The notes under the pieces are model-generated. The model had not been told where the DNA came from and ran no database searches. It saw only the letters and a list, made by a program, of their open reading frames with translations. A stretch of DNA of 64,000 nt, from positions 124,001 through 188,000 of the forward strand of contig JARLUB010000002.1 of the NCBI GenBank assembly GCA_030920305.1. The letters are read 5' to 3'. Position numbers and translations under genes: made by a program. Numbering within the stretch: position 1 is the stretch's first letter; each line of letters begins with the position of its first letter. Positions 27,029-35,534 of the stretch are shown here, piece after piece. The DNA is from Eubacteriales bacterium SKADARSKE-1. Lineage in GTDB: Bacteria > Bacillota > Clostridia > Oscillospirales > Acutalibacteraceae.

Positions 27029-28533
27029 TGGGTGGCTGTTTTTTGTCTATACTTAATGCTAAATAAGATAATAAGTAGTAGTGTTACAGCACATAAAAGA
27101 ACAATTATAGGATTTTTAACAAAACCTGCAATAACGTAACCCACAGCACTAATACTTGCAACAAGTAGTGCATAAGGAAACTGCGTTGTAACATGGTTTA
27201 TTAAATTGCATTTTGTGCCAGCAGATGACATGATCATAGTGTCAGAAATAGGGGACACATGGTCGCCACAAGTTGAACCTGCTAAAACAGCAGCAATTGT
27301 TATTACAAGAAGTTCGTTGTTAACTGCAAATAACGGGAATGAAATTGGAATAAGCATTGCAAAAGTTCCCCAAGAAGTGCCAGTTGAAAATGATAAAACC
27401 ACAGAAAGAACAAACATGATAACAGGAATGAATATAATGGACGAAGTATTATTTCCAATAAGACTTGAGATAAATTCTCCGGCTTTCATATATTTTTCTG
27501 TAATATTTCCTAAAGTCCAAGCCATAGAAAGAACAATAATTGCAGAAGACATTTCTTTAAAACCAGAGGGGAGTGAGGCAATAAATTCTTTGAAAGAAAT
27601 GACTTTTCTTGGAATGTAGAGAATAAAAGTGACAATAAGTGCAATAAAAGCACCAATTAAAAGGCCACGAGAGGATTCACAATGAGAAAACGCCTCAAAC
27701 ACGCTGGCACCACTTAAGATACCTCCGGTATATAAAAGTCCAAATATACAACCGCCTATAAGAGTTATAATTGGGATTATAAGGTCAATAACCTTGCCTT
27801 TTGAATTTATTATAGGTTCTTCTTCAAAATTATCTTCACCTTTTGACGTAAAAAGGTCACCATTTTGTGCGTTGTTTTCGTGTTTTAACATTGAGGAAAA
27901 GTCTATATTAAACATAGATGTTGTAAAGACCATCAGAATAGTTAAAATGGCATATAGGTTGTAGGGGATGGTTTTTATAAAAAATTGAAATCCATCGGTT
28001 GCGCCGCTTTCAGATAGAGAGCTGGCAACTGCAGCTGCCCAACTTGATAAAGGAGCTAAAATGCAAATGGGTACAGCCGTTGAGTCAACTATGTAAGCTA
28101 ATTTTGCCCTAGATACTCGATTACGATCTGTTATAGGGCGCATGACATTACCTGTTGTTAAGCAAATAAAGTAGTCATCAATAAAAAGCATAAGAGCAAA
28201 CGCGAGCGTAGAAAGCTTTGCGGAGCGTTCAGTTTTTATTTTATTTCCAGCCCAGTGGCCAAAAGCCATTGAACCTCCAGACTTGTTTACAAGAGAAACA
28301 ATTGTTCCTAAAAGAACAAGAAAAATGATAATTCTTATATTAGTTCCTTTACCATAAACACTTTCTGTCATTGCAAAAAAGGTTGTATCTATAGTTTTAA
28401 GTATATCAAATCCCGAATAAAAGAGAGCTCCGGTTAATATTCCAATAAATAAAGATACATACACTTCTTTTGTAATAAGGGCCAAAACTATAGCCGCTAA
28501 AGGCGGCAGTAGTGCCCAAAAAGTTCCTTGCAT
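27010..28533 (-). CDS. lysW: NhaC-family transporter, probable lysine carrier LysW
   Basis: A 507-residue polytopic membrane protein of the NhaC Na+/H+ antiporter family (about a dozen hydrophobic helices). It has the family-typical stretches LFIDDYFICLTTGNVMRP near residue 115 and GSTCGDHVSPISDTMIMSSAG in the C-terminal half. The gene is preceded by a complete lysine riboswitch with its own terminator. By established knowledge, NhaC-like carriers under LYS elements (named LysW) are predicted lysine importers. I therefore call lysine uptake, probably Na+-coupled, rather than sodium export. An AGGAGG ribosome binding site follows immediately after the riboswitch terminator. Confidence 0.82.
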   Translation of the reverse strand: MQGTFWALLPPLAAIVLALITKEVYVSLFIGILTGALFYSGFDILKTIDTTFFAMTESVYGKGTNIRIIIFLVLLGTIVSLVNKSGGSMAFGHWAGNKIKTERSAKLSTLAFALMLFIDDYFICLTTGNVMRPITDRNRVSRAKLAYIVDSTAVPICILAPLSSWAAAVASSLSESGATDGFQFFIKTIPYNLYAILTILMVFTTSMFNIDFSSMLKHENNAQNGDLFTSKGEDNFEEEPIINSKGKVIDLIIPIITLIGGCIFGLLYTGGILSGASVFEAFSHCESSRGLLIGAFIALIVTFILYIPRKVISFKEFIASLPSGFKEMSSAIIVLSMAWTLGNITEKYMKAGEFISSLIGNNTSSIIFIPVIMFVLSVVLSFSTGTSWGTFAMLIPISFPLFAVNNELLVITIAAVLAGSTCGDHVSPISDTMIMSSAGTKCNLINHVTTQFPYALLVASISAVGYVIAGFVKNPIIVLLCAVTLLLIILFSIKYRQKTATQKSRVE

Positions 28534-28546
28534 TTAATATACCTCC

Positions 28547-28600
28547 TAAAAAAACAAACACCTAAAGTATTCACATTAAAACTGGAGATACTTTAGGTGT
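28547..28600 (-). terminator. Riboswitch expression-platform terminator
   Basis: On the minus strand ACACCTAAAGTAT pairs with ATACTTTAGGTGT and is followed by a TTTGTTTTTTT tract, ending a few bases before the lysW ribosome binding site. Lysine binding to the upstream aptamer would favour this off-state. Confidence 0.88.
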
Positions 28601-28651
28601 TAAAAAACATATTTAACAAAAAATAATAAAAATATAAATGTGTTTTGAAAA

Positions 28652-28826
28652 ACCTATGGTAGCGCTCCACATTAAATGTGACAGTACGTTACATGTTTTG
28701 CAACGTCCCAGCATTGTAATAATTATGTGTTATCACAATGCTTCGGCAGCAATCCCTTTTAAGTCAGTTAGTCACATAACCATAAAATTCTGACTTTACT
28801 ATTAATTACTGCACCTCTAACATAGC
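28652..28826 (-). ncRNA. Lysine riboswitch (L box)
   Basis: The 175-base leader carries the conserved lysine-aptamer blocks in the right order on the minus strand: AGAGGTGC, AGTAAAGTCAG, AAGGGATTGCTGCCGAAG, GCTGGGACG, ACTGTCACA and GGAGCGCTACC. The P1 stem forms between CTATG and CATAG at the two ends. It is followed by an intrinsic terminator and then the NhaC-family gene. Confidence 0.95.
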
Positions 28827-28849
28827 TAATTTTTATAAAATTATTTAAA

Positions 28850-28878
28850 ATAATAGCATAAAATTTTATCTATGTCAA
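28850..28878 (-). promoter_or_regulatory. Promoter of the lysine riboswitch-lysW unit
   Basis: On the minus strand a perfect TTGACA (28878-28873), a 17-base spacer and TATTAT (28855-28850), placing the transcript start near the first aptamer bases. Confidence 0.9.
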
Positions 28879-29001
28879 GAATTTTTTATATAAAATTAAA
28901 AAGAAAAAAATACAATTGTTTGAAAAAGCAAGTACCCCTAAAATAAATAGCATAAAATATATTTTTGATTTTGTGATTATAATATTGAGCTAAAATCAAA
29001 T

Positions 29002-29059
29002 GACACTTTAACCTTTTTATTGACTTTTTTTTTCTTTGCATATATATTGTTAAAGTGTC
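29002..29059 (+). promoter_or_regulatory. pot promoter framed by an 11-bp perfect inverted repeat
   Basis: TTGACT (29020-29025), a 17-base spacer and TATATT (29043-29048). The arms GACACTTTAAC (29002-29012) and GTTAAAGTGTC (29049-29059) are perfect inverted copies flanking the promoter; the right arm covers the expected start point. This looks like a two-site operator for a repressor of the polyamine operon. Confidence 0.7.
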
Positions 29060-29128
29060 TGTTAAAATAAATCATTAAATGCTAAAATGGATTTATTAAT
29101 AAAACTTAATTTTATAGGGGGTAGAGAG

Positions 29129-30253
29129 TTGACAAAAAGCTCAATAATTTCACTAAAAAATATAACAGTTTCATTTAATAATCAAATAATTTTAAAAAAT
29201 TTTAATTTGGATATAAAAAATGGCGATTTCGTAACGCTACTTGGACCATCTGGTTGTGGAAAAACAACTACTTTAAGAATAATAGCTGGCTTTGTAAGGC
29301 CCGACGTTGGTGACATCTTTTTTGATGGTAAACGAGTAAATGATGTTCCTGCACACAAAAGAGAAGTTAACACTATATTTCAAAGCTATGCATTGTTTCC
29401 CCATCTGAACGTTTATGATAATGTTGCTTTTGGATTAAGACTTATTAAAAAGAGCGAATCTTTCATAAAAGATCAGGTTATTAAGATGTTAAGATTAGTG
29501 GGTCTTTCAGATTTTTCAAATAGGGATATAGTTTCGCTTTCTGGCGGCCAGCAGCAAAGAGTTGCAATAGCTAGGGCACTTGTAAACAAACCAAAAGTTT
29601 TGTTGCTTGATGAACCACTTGGGGCGCTTGATTTAAAGTTGCGAAAAGATATGCAAACAGAACTAAAAAATATTCAGCAGCAAACAGGAATAACATTTAT
29701 ATTTGTTACCCATGACCAGGAAGAGGCACTTTCAATGTCCGATACTGTTATTGTAATGGATAAAGGCAGAATTCAGCAAATAGGCTCTCCTCAAGATATT
29801 TACAATGAGCCTCAAAATGCTTTTGTTGCAGATTTTATTGGAGAAAGTAACATAATAGATGGTATAATGAAAAAGGATTATTTAGTTGAATTTGCAGGAC
29901 GTGAATTTGAATGTTTAGATTCAGGTTTTTCACCAAAAGAAAAAGTTGATATTGTTATAAGACCTGAAGATATAGAAGTTACAGCACCACTTTTAGGACA
30001 TATTTCAGGTAAAGTTACCTCGGTAACGTTTAAGGGTGTTCACTATGAAATAATTGTTGATATTGATGGTTTTAAGTGGATGATTCAATCAACTGAGATA
30101 CAATTGCCAGGAGATACCATTGGCTTATTACTTCAGCCTGATGATATACACATAATGAAAAAATCAGAACACTCTGGTGAATATGGCGATTATAGGGCGT
30201 TTAGTGACGAAATGTATGAGGTATATGAAGAACAAGGTCAAAAAGAAAATTAG
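29129..30253 (+). CDS. potA: Spermidine/putrescine ABC transporter ATPase
   Basis: About 374 residues. ATPase domain with Walker [11 protein letters not shown] near residue 40, signature LSGGQQQR near 136 and Walker [16 protein letters not shown] near 161. A C-terminal TOBE domain follows (about 285-360). The TTG at 29129 is chosen because AGGGGG is spaced seven bases before it; an ATG 14 codons earlier would translate that site. The substrate is assigned from the operon, which has PotB, PotC and PotD partners. Confidence 0.92.
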   Translation: MTKSSIISLKNITVSFNNQIILKNFNLDIKNGDFVTLLGPSGCGKTTTLRIIAGFVRPDVGDIFFDGKRVNDVPAHKREVNTIFQSYALFPHLNVYDNVAFGLRLIKKSESFIKDQVIKMLRLVGLSDFSNRDIVSLSGGQQQRVAIARALVNKPKVLLLDEPLGALDLKLRKDMQTELKNIQQQTGITFIFVTHDQEEALSMSDTVIVMDKGRIQQIGSPQDIYNEPQNAFVADFIGESNIIDGIMKKDYLVEFAGREFECLDSGFSPKEKVDIVIRPEDIEVTAPLLGHISGKVTSVTFKGVHYEIIVDIDGFKWMIQSTEIQLPGDTIGLLLQPDDIHIMKKSEHSGEYGDYRAFSDEMYEVYEEQGQKEN

Positions 30254-30264
30254 GAGGGATATAT

Positions 30265-31086
30265 TTGAAATCAAAATATTTATCAGTCCCTTACCTTTTA
30301 TGGATGTTAATATTTACAATTGTCCCGCTATTTTTAGTAGTTTTCTTTGCATTAACCGATAAAAACGGCAACTTTACTTTAGATAATTTAATTAGTGTTG
30401 GAAAGTATTCAAATGTTTTTATACGTTCAATTTATTTAGGTGGATTATCAACCTTGCTTTGCTTAATTTTGGGTTACCCACTGGCATACATAATATCGAA
30501 AACACCGGCAAAAAATCAAAATATAATTATACTTTTAATAATGCTTCCTATGTGGATGAACTTTTTACTTAGAACATATGCATGGATGACAATTTTAGAA
30601 AACAACGGTATTGTAAATCATCTCTTGTCGTTTTTAGGTTTTGGACCAATCAATTTAATTAATACTCAAGGTGCAGTTGTTTTTGGAATGGTATATAATT
30701 TTTTACCATATATGATTTTACCAATTTATTCTGTTATTGTAAAAATAGATCACCGAATAATTGAAGCAGCACAAGACTTAGGTGCAGGAAAAAGAAAAGT
30801 ATTTTCAAAAATTTTATTACCACTTAGTATTTCGGGGATAATTTCAGGTGTAACTATGGTTTTTGTTCCGGCAGTTAGCACATTTATAATATCGAAAATG
30901 TTGGGTGGGGGGTCAAGCATCTTAATTGGAGATTTAATAGAGATGCAATTTTTAGGATCATCTTATAATCCCCATTTAGGTTCCGCTATTTCATTTGTTT
31001 TGATGATTCTAATTTTAATATGCATTGGGATTATGAACCAGTTTGACGATATTGAAATTGAGGATTCGCCACAGAAACTAATGTAA
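30265..31086 (+). CDS. potB: Spermidine/putrescine ABC transporter permease PotB
   Basis: A 273-residue permease with about six membrane helices. The EAA-type coupling motif is EAAQDLGAGKRKVFSKILLPLSISGI near residue 170. TTG start with AGGAGG eight bases upstream, 11 bases after potA. It pairs with PotC, but the two genes are separated here by a degraded nucleotidyltransferase-like gene. Confidence 0.92.
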   Translation: MKSKYLSVPYLLWMLIFTIVPLFLVVFFALTDKNGNFTLDNLISVGKYSNVFIRSIYLGGLSTLLCLILGYPLAYIISKTPAKNQNIIILLIMLPMWMNFLLRTYAWMTILENNGIVNHLLSFLGFGPINLINTQGAVVFGMVYNFLPYMILPIYSVIVKIDHRIIEAAQDLGAGKRKVFSKILLPLSISGIISGVTMVFVPAVSTFIISKMLGGGSSILIGDLIEMQFLGSSYNPHLGSAISFVLMILILICIGIMNQFDDIEIEDSPQKLM

Positions 31087-31159
31087 TGATGTGTAACAAG
31101 TTTGTTTAGCTTAAATTAGTATAAGCTTCATAAATTATGGTATTGTAGAGAGGATTTAA

Positions 31160-31551
31160 ATGAACAAAATACAAATGATTTCTTTACTTGAAAACTTAGA
31201 TTTACCCGAAGATGATTATTATATATTGTCGGGAGGCTGTCTTTTGCTTTATGGGATAAGAGAAGAAGCCCAAGATCTAGATTTATGTGTCTCATCAAAA
31301 TTATTTAATCAGCTAAAAAAAGAATATAATATTGATGAAAAAAGCAAAAATCCAGTTGGATTTTATAAGCTTATGGATGATGTGGAAATAGTTGTCCAAC
31401 CGAAAAAAATTTTCAAAGAGAATATAAAGATGGTTATCCCGTTGAAAAGCTGGAAACTATACTAGCATTTAAAACAAAAAGGAAAAGTTCAAAAGATATG
31501 GTTGATATTGATAACATACGAAACTTTTTATTGAAAAAACAAATCCAATAA
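31160..31551 (+). pseudogene. Frameshifted nucleotidyltransferase-like gene
   Basis: The first frame (from ATG at 31160) encodes a nucleotidyltransferase-type start: YYILSGGCLLLYGIRE then DLDLCVSSKLF, with the expected GG and D-x-D pattern. It runs into a stop at 31465. From about 31415 a different frame continues sensible protein (REYKDGYPVEKLETILAFK, then SSKDMVDIDNIRNFLL) to a TAA at 31549-31551. One base is missing in or beside the run AAAAAAATTTT near 31404-31414. The intact protein would be about 130 residues, like stand-alone nucleotidyltransferase (AbiEii/DUF6036-like) proteins. Either it is a pseudogene or the run was misread in sequencing. Confidence 0.75.
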
Positions 31552-31581
31552 TAGGTTAGCGGTATTCGGAAAGGAGAAAAA

Positions 31582-32388
31582 ATGAAACAAATAACTAAAA
31601 TATATTCAGCGATTATTTTTGCATTTTTATATTTGCCAATTTTAGTTCTTGTAGTATTCTCTTTCAATGAATCAAAAAGCCGTGTTTCATGGACAGGATT
31701 TACATTAAAATGGTACATTAAGCTTTTTAATGACAATGAAATATTGAAAGCTCTTTTTAATACTTTTATTATAGCGGTAGCCTCGGCACTTTTGGCAACA
31801 TTATTAGGTTCATTAGCTGCAGTTGGCATTAAATCAATGAAAAAATTTCCGAGGAAATTTTTAATGACGATAACAGATTTTCCCATCATAAATCCTGAAA
31901 TAGTTACGGGAGTATCTCTAATGTTGCTGTTTGTATTTGCTTTTACTACTATAGGCTTTTTGAAACCTGGGATAGCCACGCTAATACTTGCACATACAAC
32001 TTTTTGTACGCCATATGTTATTTTATCTGTACTTCCAAAACTAAGACAAATAAGTCCTCATTTATACGAAGCTGCCCAAGACCTAGGTTGTCCACCAATT
32101 AAAGCCTTTTTAAAAGTAGTTTTACCAGATATAATACCTGGAATTATAACGGGTATGGTTATGGCATTTACCCTATCTTTGGATGATTTTGTTATAAGTT
32201 ATTTTAATAGTGGGACCACTCAAACACTTCCAATTGCTATTTATTCTATGACAAGAAAAATAGTAAGCCCTGAAATAAATGCATTATCAACACTTTTATT
32301 CGTGGTTATATTGGTTTTGCTTGTTATGATAAACATAAGACAAAACAAAGAGATTAAATTAAAGAAGGTGGGTGAGACGTACAGTTGA
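31582..32388 (+). CDS. potC: Spermidine/putrescine ABC transporter permease PotC
   Basis: A 268-residue permease with six membrane helices. The coupling motif is EAAQDLGCPPIKAFLKVVLPDIIPGI near residue 165. ATG start with AAAGGAG upstream. The stop overlaps the potD start codon (TTGA), so both are translated together. Confidence 0.92.
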   Translation: MKQITKIYSAIIFAFLYLPILVLVVFSFNESKSRVSWTGFTLKWYIKLFNDNEILKALFNTFIIAVASALLATLLGSLAAVGIKSMKKFPRKFLMTITDFPIINPEIVTGVSLMLLFVFAFTTIGFLKPGIATLILAHTTFCTPYVILSVLPKLRQISPHLYEAAQDLGCPPIKAFLKVVLPDIIPGIITGMVMAFTLSLDDFVISYFNSGTTQTLPIAIYSMTRKIVSPEINALSTLLFVVILVLLVMINIRQNKEIKLKKVGETYS

Positions 32389-33557
32389 AAAAAAAGATAT
32401 TATTTAGTTCACTGTGCTTGGGATTAATAATACTGGCTAGCTTTATGATATTTAAAAAAGGAAATCAAATATCAGCTGTTACAATAAATGTTTATAACTG
32501 GGGAGAATTCATATCTGATGGATCAGATGGAGCAATAGATACTAATAAAGAATTTACCAAAAAAACAGGCATAAAGGTAAATTACACTACATTTCAAAGT
32601 AATGAATCACTTTTTGCAAAATTGCAAGGGGGAGCTGCAAAATATGATGTTATCATTCCGTCTGATTATATGGTATCTAAATTGATACAAAATAACATGT
32701 TGCAAAAGGTAAATTTTTCTCAAATTCCTAATAGTTCCTTAGTATCAGATAACTTTAAAAATTCAACATATGATCCAACCAATGAATATTCTATTCCTTA
32801 TGTTTGGGGTACGGTTGGCTTGTTTTACAATAAAACTATGGTTGATGAAGCAGAAGAAAGTATAGATTGGGATATACTTTGGAATGAGAAATATGCTGGT
32901 AAAATTTTAATGTTTGATAACCCACGCGATGCTTTTGCAATAGCTCAATTTAAATTGGGGTTATCTGTTAACAGTACGAACAAACAAGATTGGAGTAATG
33001 CTGCTCTTGAATTAAAAAAACAACGTCCACTTGTACAAGCATATGTTATGGACCAAATCTTTGATAAGATGGGAAATAATGAGGCAGCACTTGCACCGTA
33101 TTATGTCGGAGATGCTGCAGTATTAATTAAGAGAAACCCTGACATTGGTGTGGTAGTCCCCAAAAGTGGCACAAATAAATTTATAGATGCTATGTGTATT
33201 CCGGTTGGTGCTGAGCATCCTAATGAAGCACAAGCATATATAAACTTTATGTGTGAACCTGATATTGCTTTAGCTAATGTACAAGCTACCGGATATTCTT
33301 CACCTTTAGATTTTGAAAAATGTGGGATTTTTTCTGAAGAGGCAAAAGAAAAATTTTATGATAAACATAGTGACAATTTAAGAAATACACAGGTTTTTGC
33401 AAACCTACAAGAAACTTTCGCAGAAGACTTAGAAAATCTATGGGTTATGATAAAAATTGGAGGGCCCGGGAAACCACTTAATCTTATAGCCACTTTGGCA
33501 ATTTTTTTCTTGGCTTATGTATTAGTAGTTATATATAAAAAATCAAAAAGCAGATAA
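32385..33557 (+). CDS. potD: Spermidine/putrescine-binding protein PotD, C-terminally anchored
   Basis: A 390-residue extracellular polyamine-binding protein (family 1-type spermidine/putrescine receptor) with NVYNWGEFISDG near residue 40 and IPYVWGTVGLFYNK in the middle. It has an N-terminal hydrophobic segment but no lipobox cysteine. Instead, the C-terminus has a membrane helix (LIATLAIFFLAYVLVVIY) and a basic tail, so it is probably tethered as a transmembrane protein rather than as a lipoprotein. TTG start overlapping the potC stop. Last gene of the operon. Confidence 0.92.
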   Translation: MKKKILFSSLCLGLIILASFMIFKKGNQISAVTINVYNWGEFISDGSDGAIDTNKEFTKKTGIKVNYTTFQSNESLFAKLQGGAAKYDVIIPSDYMVSKLIQNNMLQKVNFSQIPNSSLVSDNFKNSTYDPTNEYSIPYVWGTVGLFYNKTMVDEAEESIDWDILWNEKYAGKILMFDNPRDAFAIAQFKLGLSVNSTNKQDWSNAALELKKQRPLVQAYVMDQIFDKMGNNEAALAPYYVGDAAVLIKRNPDIGVVVPKSGTNKFIDAMCIPVGAEHPNEAQAYINFMCEPDIALANVQATGYSSPLDFEKCGIFSEEAKEKFYDKHSDNLRNTQVFANLQETFAEDLENLWVMIKIGGPGKPLNLIATLAIFFLAYVLVVIYKKSKSR

Positions 33558-33561
33558 AAAT

Positions 33562-33604
33562 CGCCGAAAGACTTTTATTTTAGTCTTTCGGCATTTTTGT
33601 TTTA
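33562..33604 (+). terminator. Intrinsic terminator of pot operon
   Basis: Perfect 11-bp stem GCCGAAAGACT/AGTCTTTCGGC with an eight-base loop, followed by ATTTTTGTTTT. Confidence 0.94.
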
Positions 33605-33680
33605 AAAACCAAAAATTTACATCGTTATATTAGTGTAATTTTATAATTATAGTGAAATAATAACATTTAAAAAAGAAATA

Positions 33681-33709
33681 TTGACAAATTTAAATTAAGT
33701 TTGTACTAT
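33681..33709 (+). promoter_or_regulatory. Promoter of the Nif11-leader protein gene
   Basis: A perfect TTGACA (33681-33686), a 17-base spacer and TACTAT (33704-33709), with an overlapping TATAAT at 33707-33712; about 40 bases before the start. Confidence 0.75.
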
Positions 33710-33750
33710 AATGTTAGCTTGTTTTCAAGTAAATTAAAAGGGGTGTTTTT

Positions 33751-35445
33751 ATGTCTGACGCTAAAATAAGAGAATTTTATGGGAGGATGGAGGAAAATAA
33801 AGACTTTTACAAAAAGCTTGTAGAGACAAAAGACAATATAAAAGATGATGAGGAAAAACTCAGTAAAATAATCAAAGAAGCAGTTATTCCCTTTGCTAAA
33901 AAAAGTGGTTATGACTTTACGTTAGAAGAGTTATTAAAATATGAAGAAAAAAAGGAACCAAATATAAAAAAGTTAACCATTTCCAATCTTGAAATGGTTA
34001 GTGGAGGTATTGGGCGTCGTACTGCAGGGACACTTTTATCACTTTTAACAATTGCCTCAGGCATTGGTACAGCAGGTGCGGCATTTGCTGGTGCAGAGGA
34101 CAATCCTTCAACAATAGTGGCTTCCGAGCCTGATGTAGTGGAGACAACTAGTGTAAAAGATAGAATGAGATCTATGAAGGGAACGTTAGAAAAAACTATA
34201 AGGCCAGGAGTAAGCCCTGAAGACATATTTAGAGAAAGGGTAGCTGCGAAGCGTGCAGCAAAATCAAAAAGTCCTGGCACAAGTGCACCAACAACAGAAG
34301 GAAGCTCTTTTGCGGGCATTAAGCTTTTGGGTACAGTAATGAATGCAATGACGGGCAAAACACAACCAGCATTTACATTGGTTAATTGGTATAACACATA
34401 TGTTTCGCAATTTAACTTGATGGTTTTACAATCAGATAATGACCAAGCGGCGTTAGCATATAGTTATGCACAAGAAGTAGCCCTGGTTTTAAATCAAAGC
34501 AATCCAAATGATAAACAAACAAAATCAATAAATGTTGGTTATGAATTATTCAAAGTAGCTTATGAAAAGTGGAAGGACAATTTAGATGGAAAACTGCCAG
34601 AAGGTTGTGAAACTGAACCAACTGACCCATTTAATGTTCAAGCAATTAAGGCAGTTGCTGCAGTTTCTATTAGTGCTAAGCAGGAAACAGGAGTTCCAAC
34701 ACCCCCACCAGCACCACCAATGCCACCAACTTCTCCATCAAGTTCACCGGGCCCTTCTGATAAAGCTGGCTTATTTGCTGATATTCAACGAGGTGTTAAA
34801 TTAAGGAAGCCTGGCTCCAGTGTACAACAAGCAACCCCACAAGAGAAAAAGCAAGAACCGAGTGCTCCTAAACAAGATATAACACCTCAAAAAAAGACTG
34901 CAGGTGAAGAGGTAAGGACTTCAAAAGCTGAAGAAGTAAGAAAAAGCGGTTCAATAATCACGTATGAGAAAAAGTTAAAAAATGGAGAAACCACAATTTT
35001 GGTATACAATTCTCAATCGCATGTCTTAGATGGTGATGTTTCAGAATTGACTTCAAGTGATCTTGATAAAATGGGTGTTAAGTATGATTTTGAATGTCGT
35101 GATGCAGTACCATTAGGAAAAGATTTAGTCTCTAAAGGCTGGGAGAAAGTAACAAAAATTTCAGGTTTATTTAAGAGTAATTATAGATATGCAAAAGTAG
35201 TGTCTGAAAAAGCTTCTACTAATGGAGTTTTATTGATGAAAAAAAATGATGGCAATGTTTATGTAGAGGATCATAGGTCTGACAAAACTTCTCCTGTGAA
35301 ATTAACAAAAGAAGACCTTGAAAAGGTAAAAAAATTGGGGGCAAATGCAGTTTGGTGTGCGGATAAGTTTGAATTGTCTGAAGATGTACAAAGCTCTTGG
35401 GAACAAAAAAATGGATGGGTATATTATGGTTATCATATGAAATAA
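33751..35445 (+). CDS. Nif11-like double-glycine leader fused to a long secreted-type protein
   Basis: 564 residues. Residues 1-86 match a Nif11/NHLP-type RiPP leader: helical start (IREFYGRMEENKDFYKKL), the conserved AKKSGYDFTLEELL block near 49-62, and the terminal LEMVSGG with GG at 85-86. Directly after it, GRRTAGTLLSLLTIASGIG plus AAFAGAED resembles a signal peptide with an AFA site near 113. Then come a Ser/Lys-rich region, a helical part, a Pro-rich linker (about 310-335), another charged linker, and a C-terminal domain of about 160 residues. The post-leader part is far too long for a typical RiPP core. No modifying enzyme or peptidase-transporter is nearby. Function unknown; export through a GG-cleaving transporter is an inference. 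Confidence 0.65.
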   Translation: MSDAKIREFYGRMEENKDFYKKLVETKDNIKDDEEKLSKIIKEAVIPFAKKSGYDFTLEELLKYEEKKEPNIKKLTISNLEMVSGGIGRRTAGTLLSLLTIASGIGTAGAAFAGAEDNPSTIVASEPDVVETTSVKDRMRSMKGTLEKTIRPGVSPEDIFRERVAAKRAAKSKSPGTSAPTTEGSSFAGIKLLGTVMNAMTGKTQPAFTLVNWYNTYVSQFNLMVLQSDNDQAALAYSYAQEVALVLNQSNPNDKQTKSINVGYELFKVAYEKWKDNLDGKLPEGCETEPTDPFNVQAIKAVAAVSISAKQETGVPTPPPAPPMPPTSPSSSPGPSDKAGLFADIQRGVKLRKPGSSVQQATPQEKKQEPSAPKQDITPQKKTAGEEVRTSKAEEVRKSGSIITYEKKLKNGETTILVYNSQSHVLDGDVSELTSSDLDKMGVKYDFECRDAVPLGKDLVSKGWEKVTKISGLFKSNYRYAKVVSEKASTNGVLLMKKNDGNVYVEDHRSDKTSPVKLTKEDLEKVKKLGANAVWCADKFELSEDVQSSWEQKNGWVYYGYHMK

Positions 35446-35473
35446 GGATAAAATTTTATAAAATTGTAGAGTA

Positions 35474-35530
35474 TTAACCTCTGCCTTTTTGCCAATAATT
35501 ATATTGGTATAGAAAAAGGGCGGAGGTTAA
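35474..35530 (+). promoter_or_regulatory. Hairpin sequestering the sigG ribosome binding site
   Basis: TTAACCTCTGCCTTTTT (35474-35490) pairs almost completely with AAAAAGGGCGGAGGTTAA (35513-35530), with one G-U pair and one bulge, plus an inner stem CCAATA/TATTGG. The 3' arm contains the sigG Shine-Dalgarno GGAGG (35522-35526). Folding would hide it, as described for the sigG leader in Bacillus subtilis. Confidence 0.7.
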
Positions 35531-35534
35531 TTTT

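Noticed and set aside
31400-31416. Programmed -1 frameshift in the nucleotidyltransferase-like gene
   Set aside because: No X XXY YYZ slippery heptamer is in register at the A run and no downstream structure stands out; a lost base or sequencing error is simpler.
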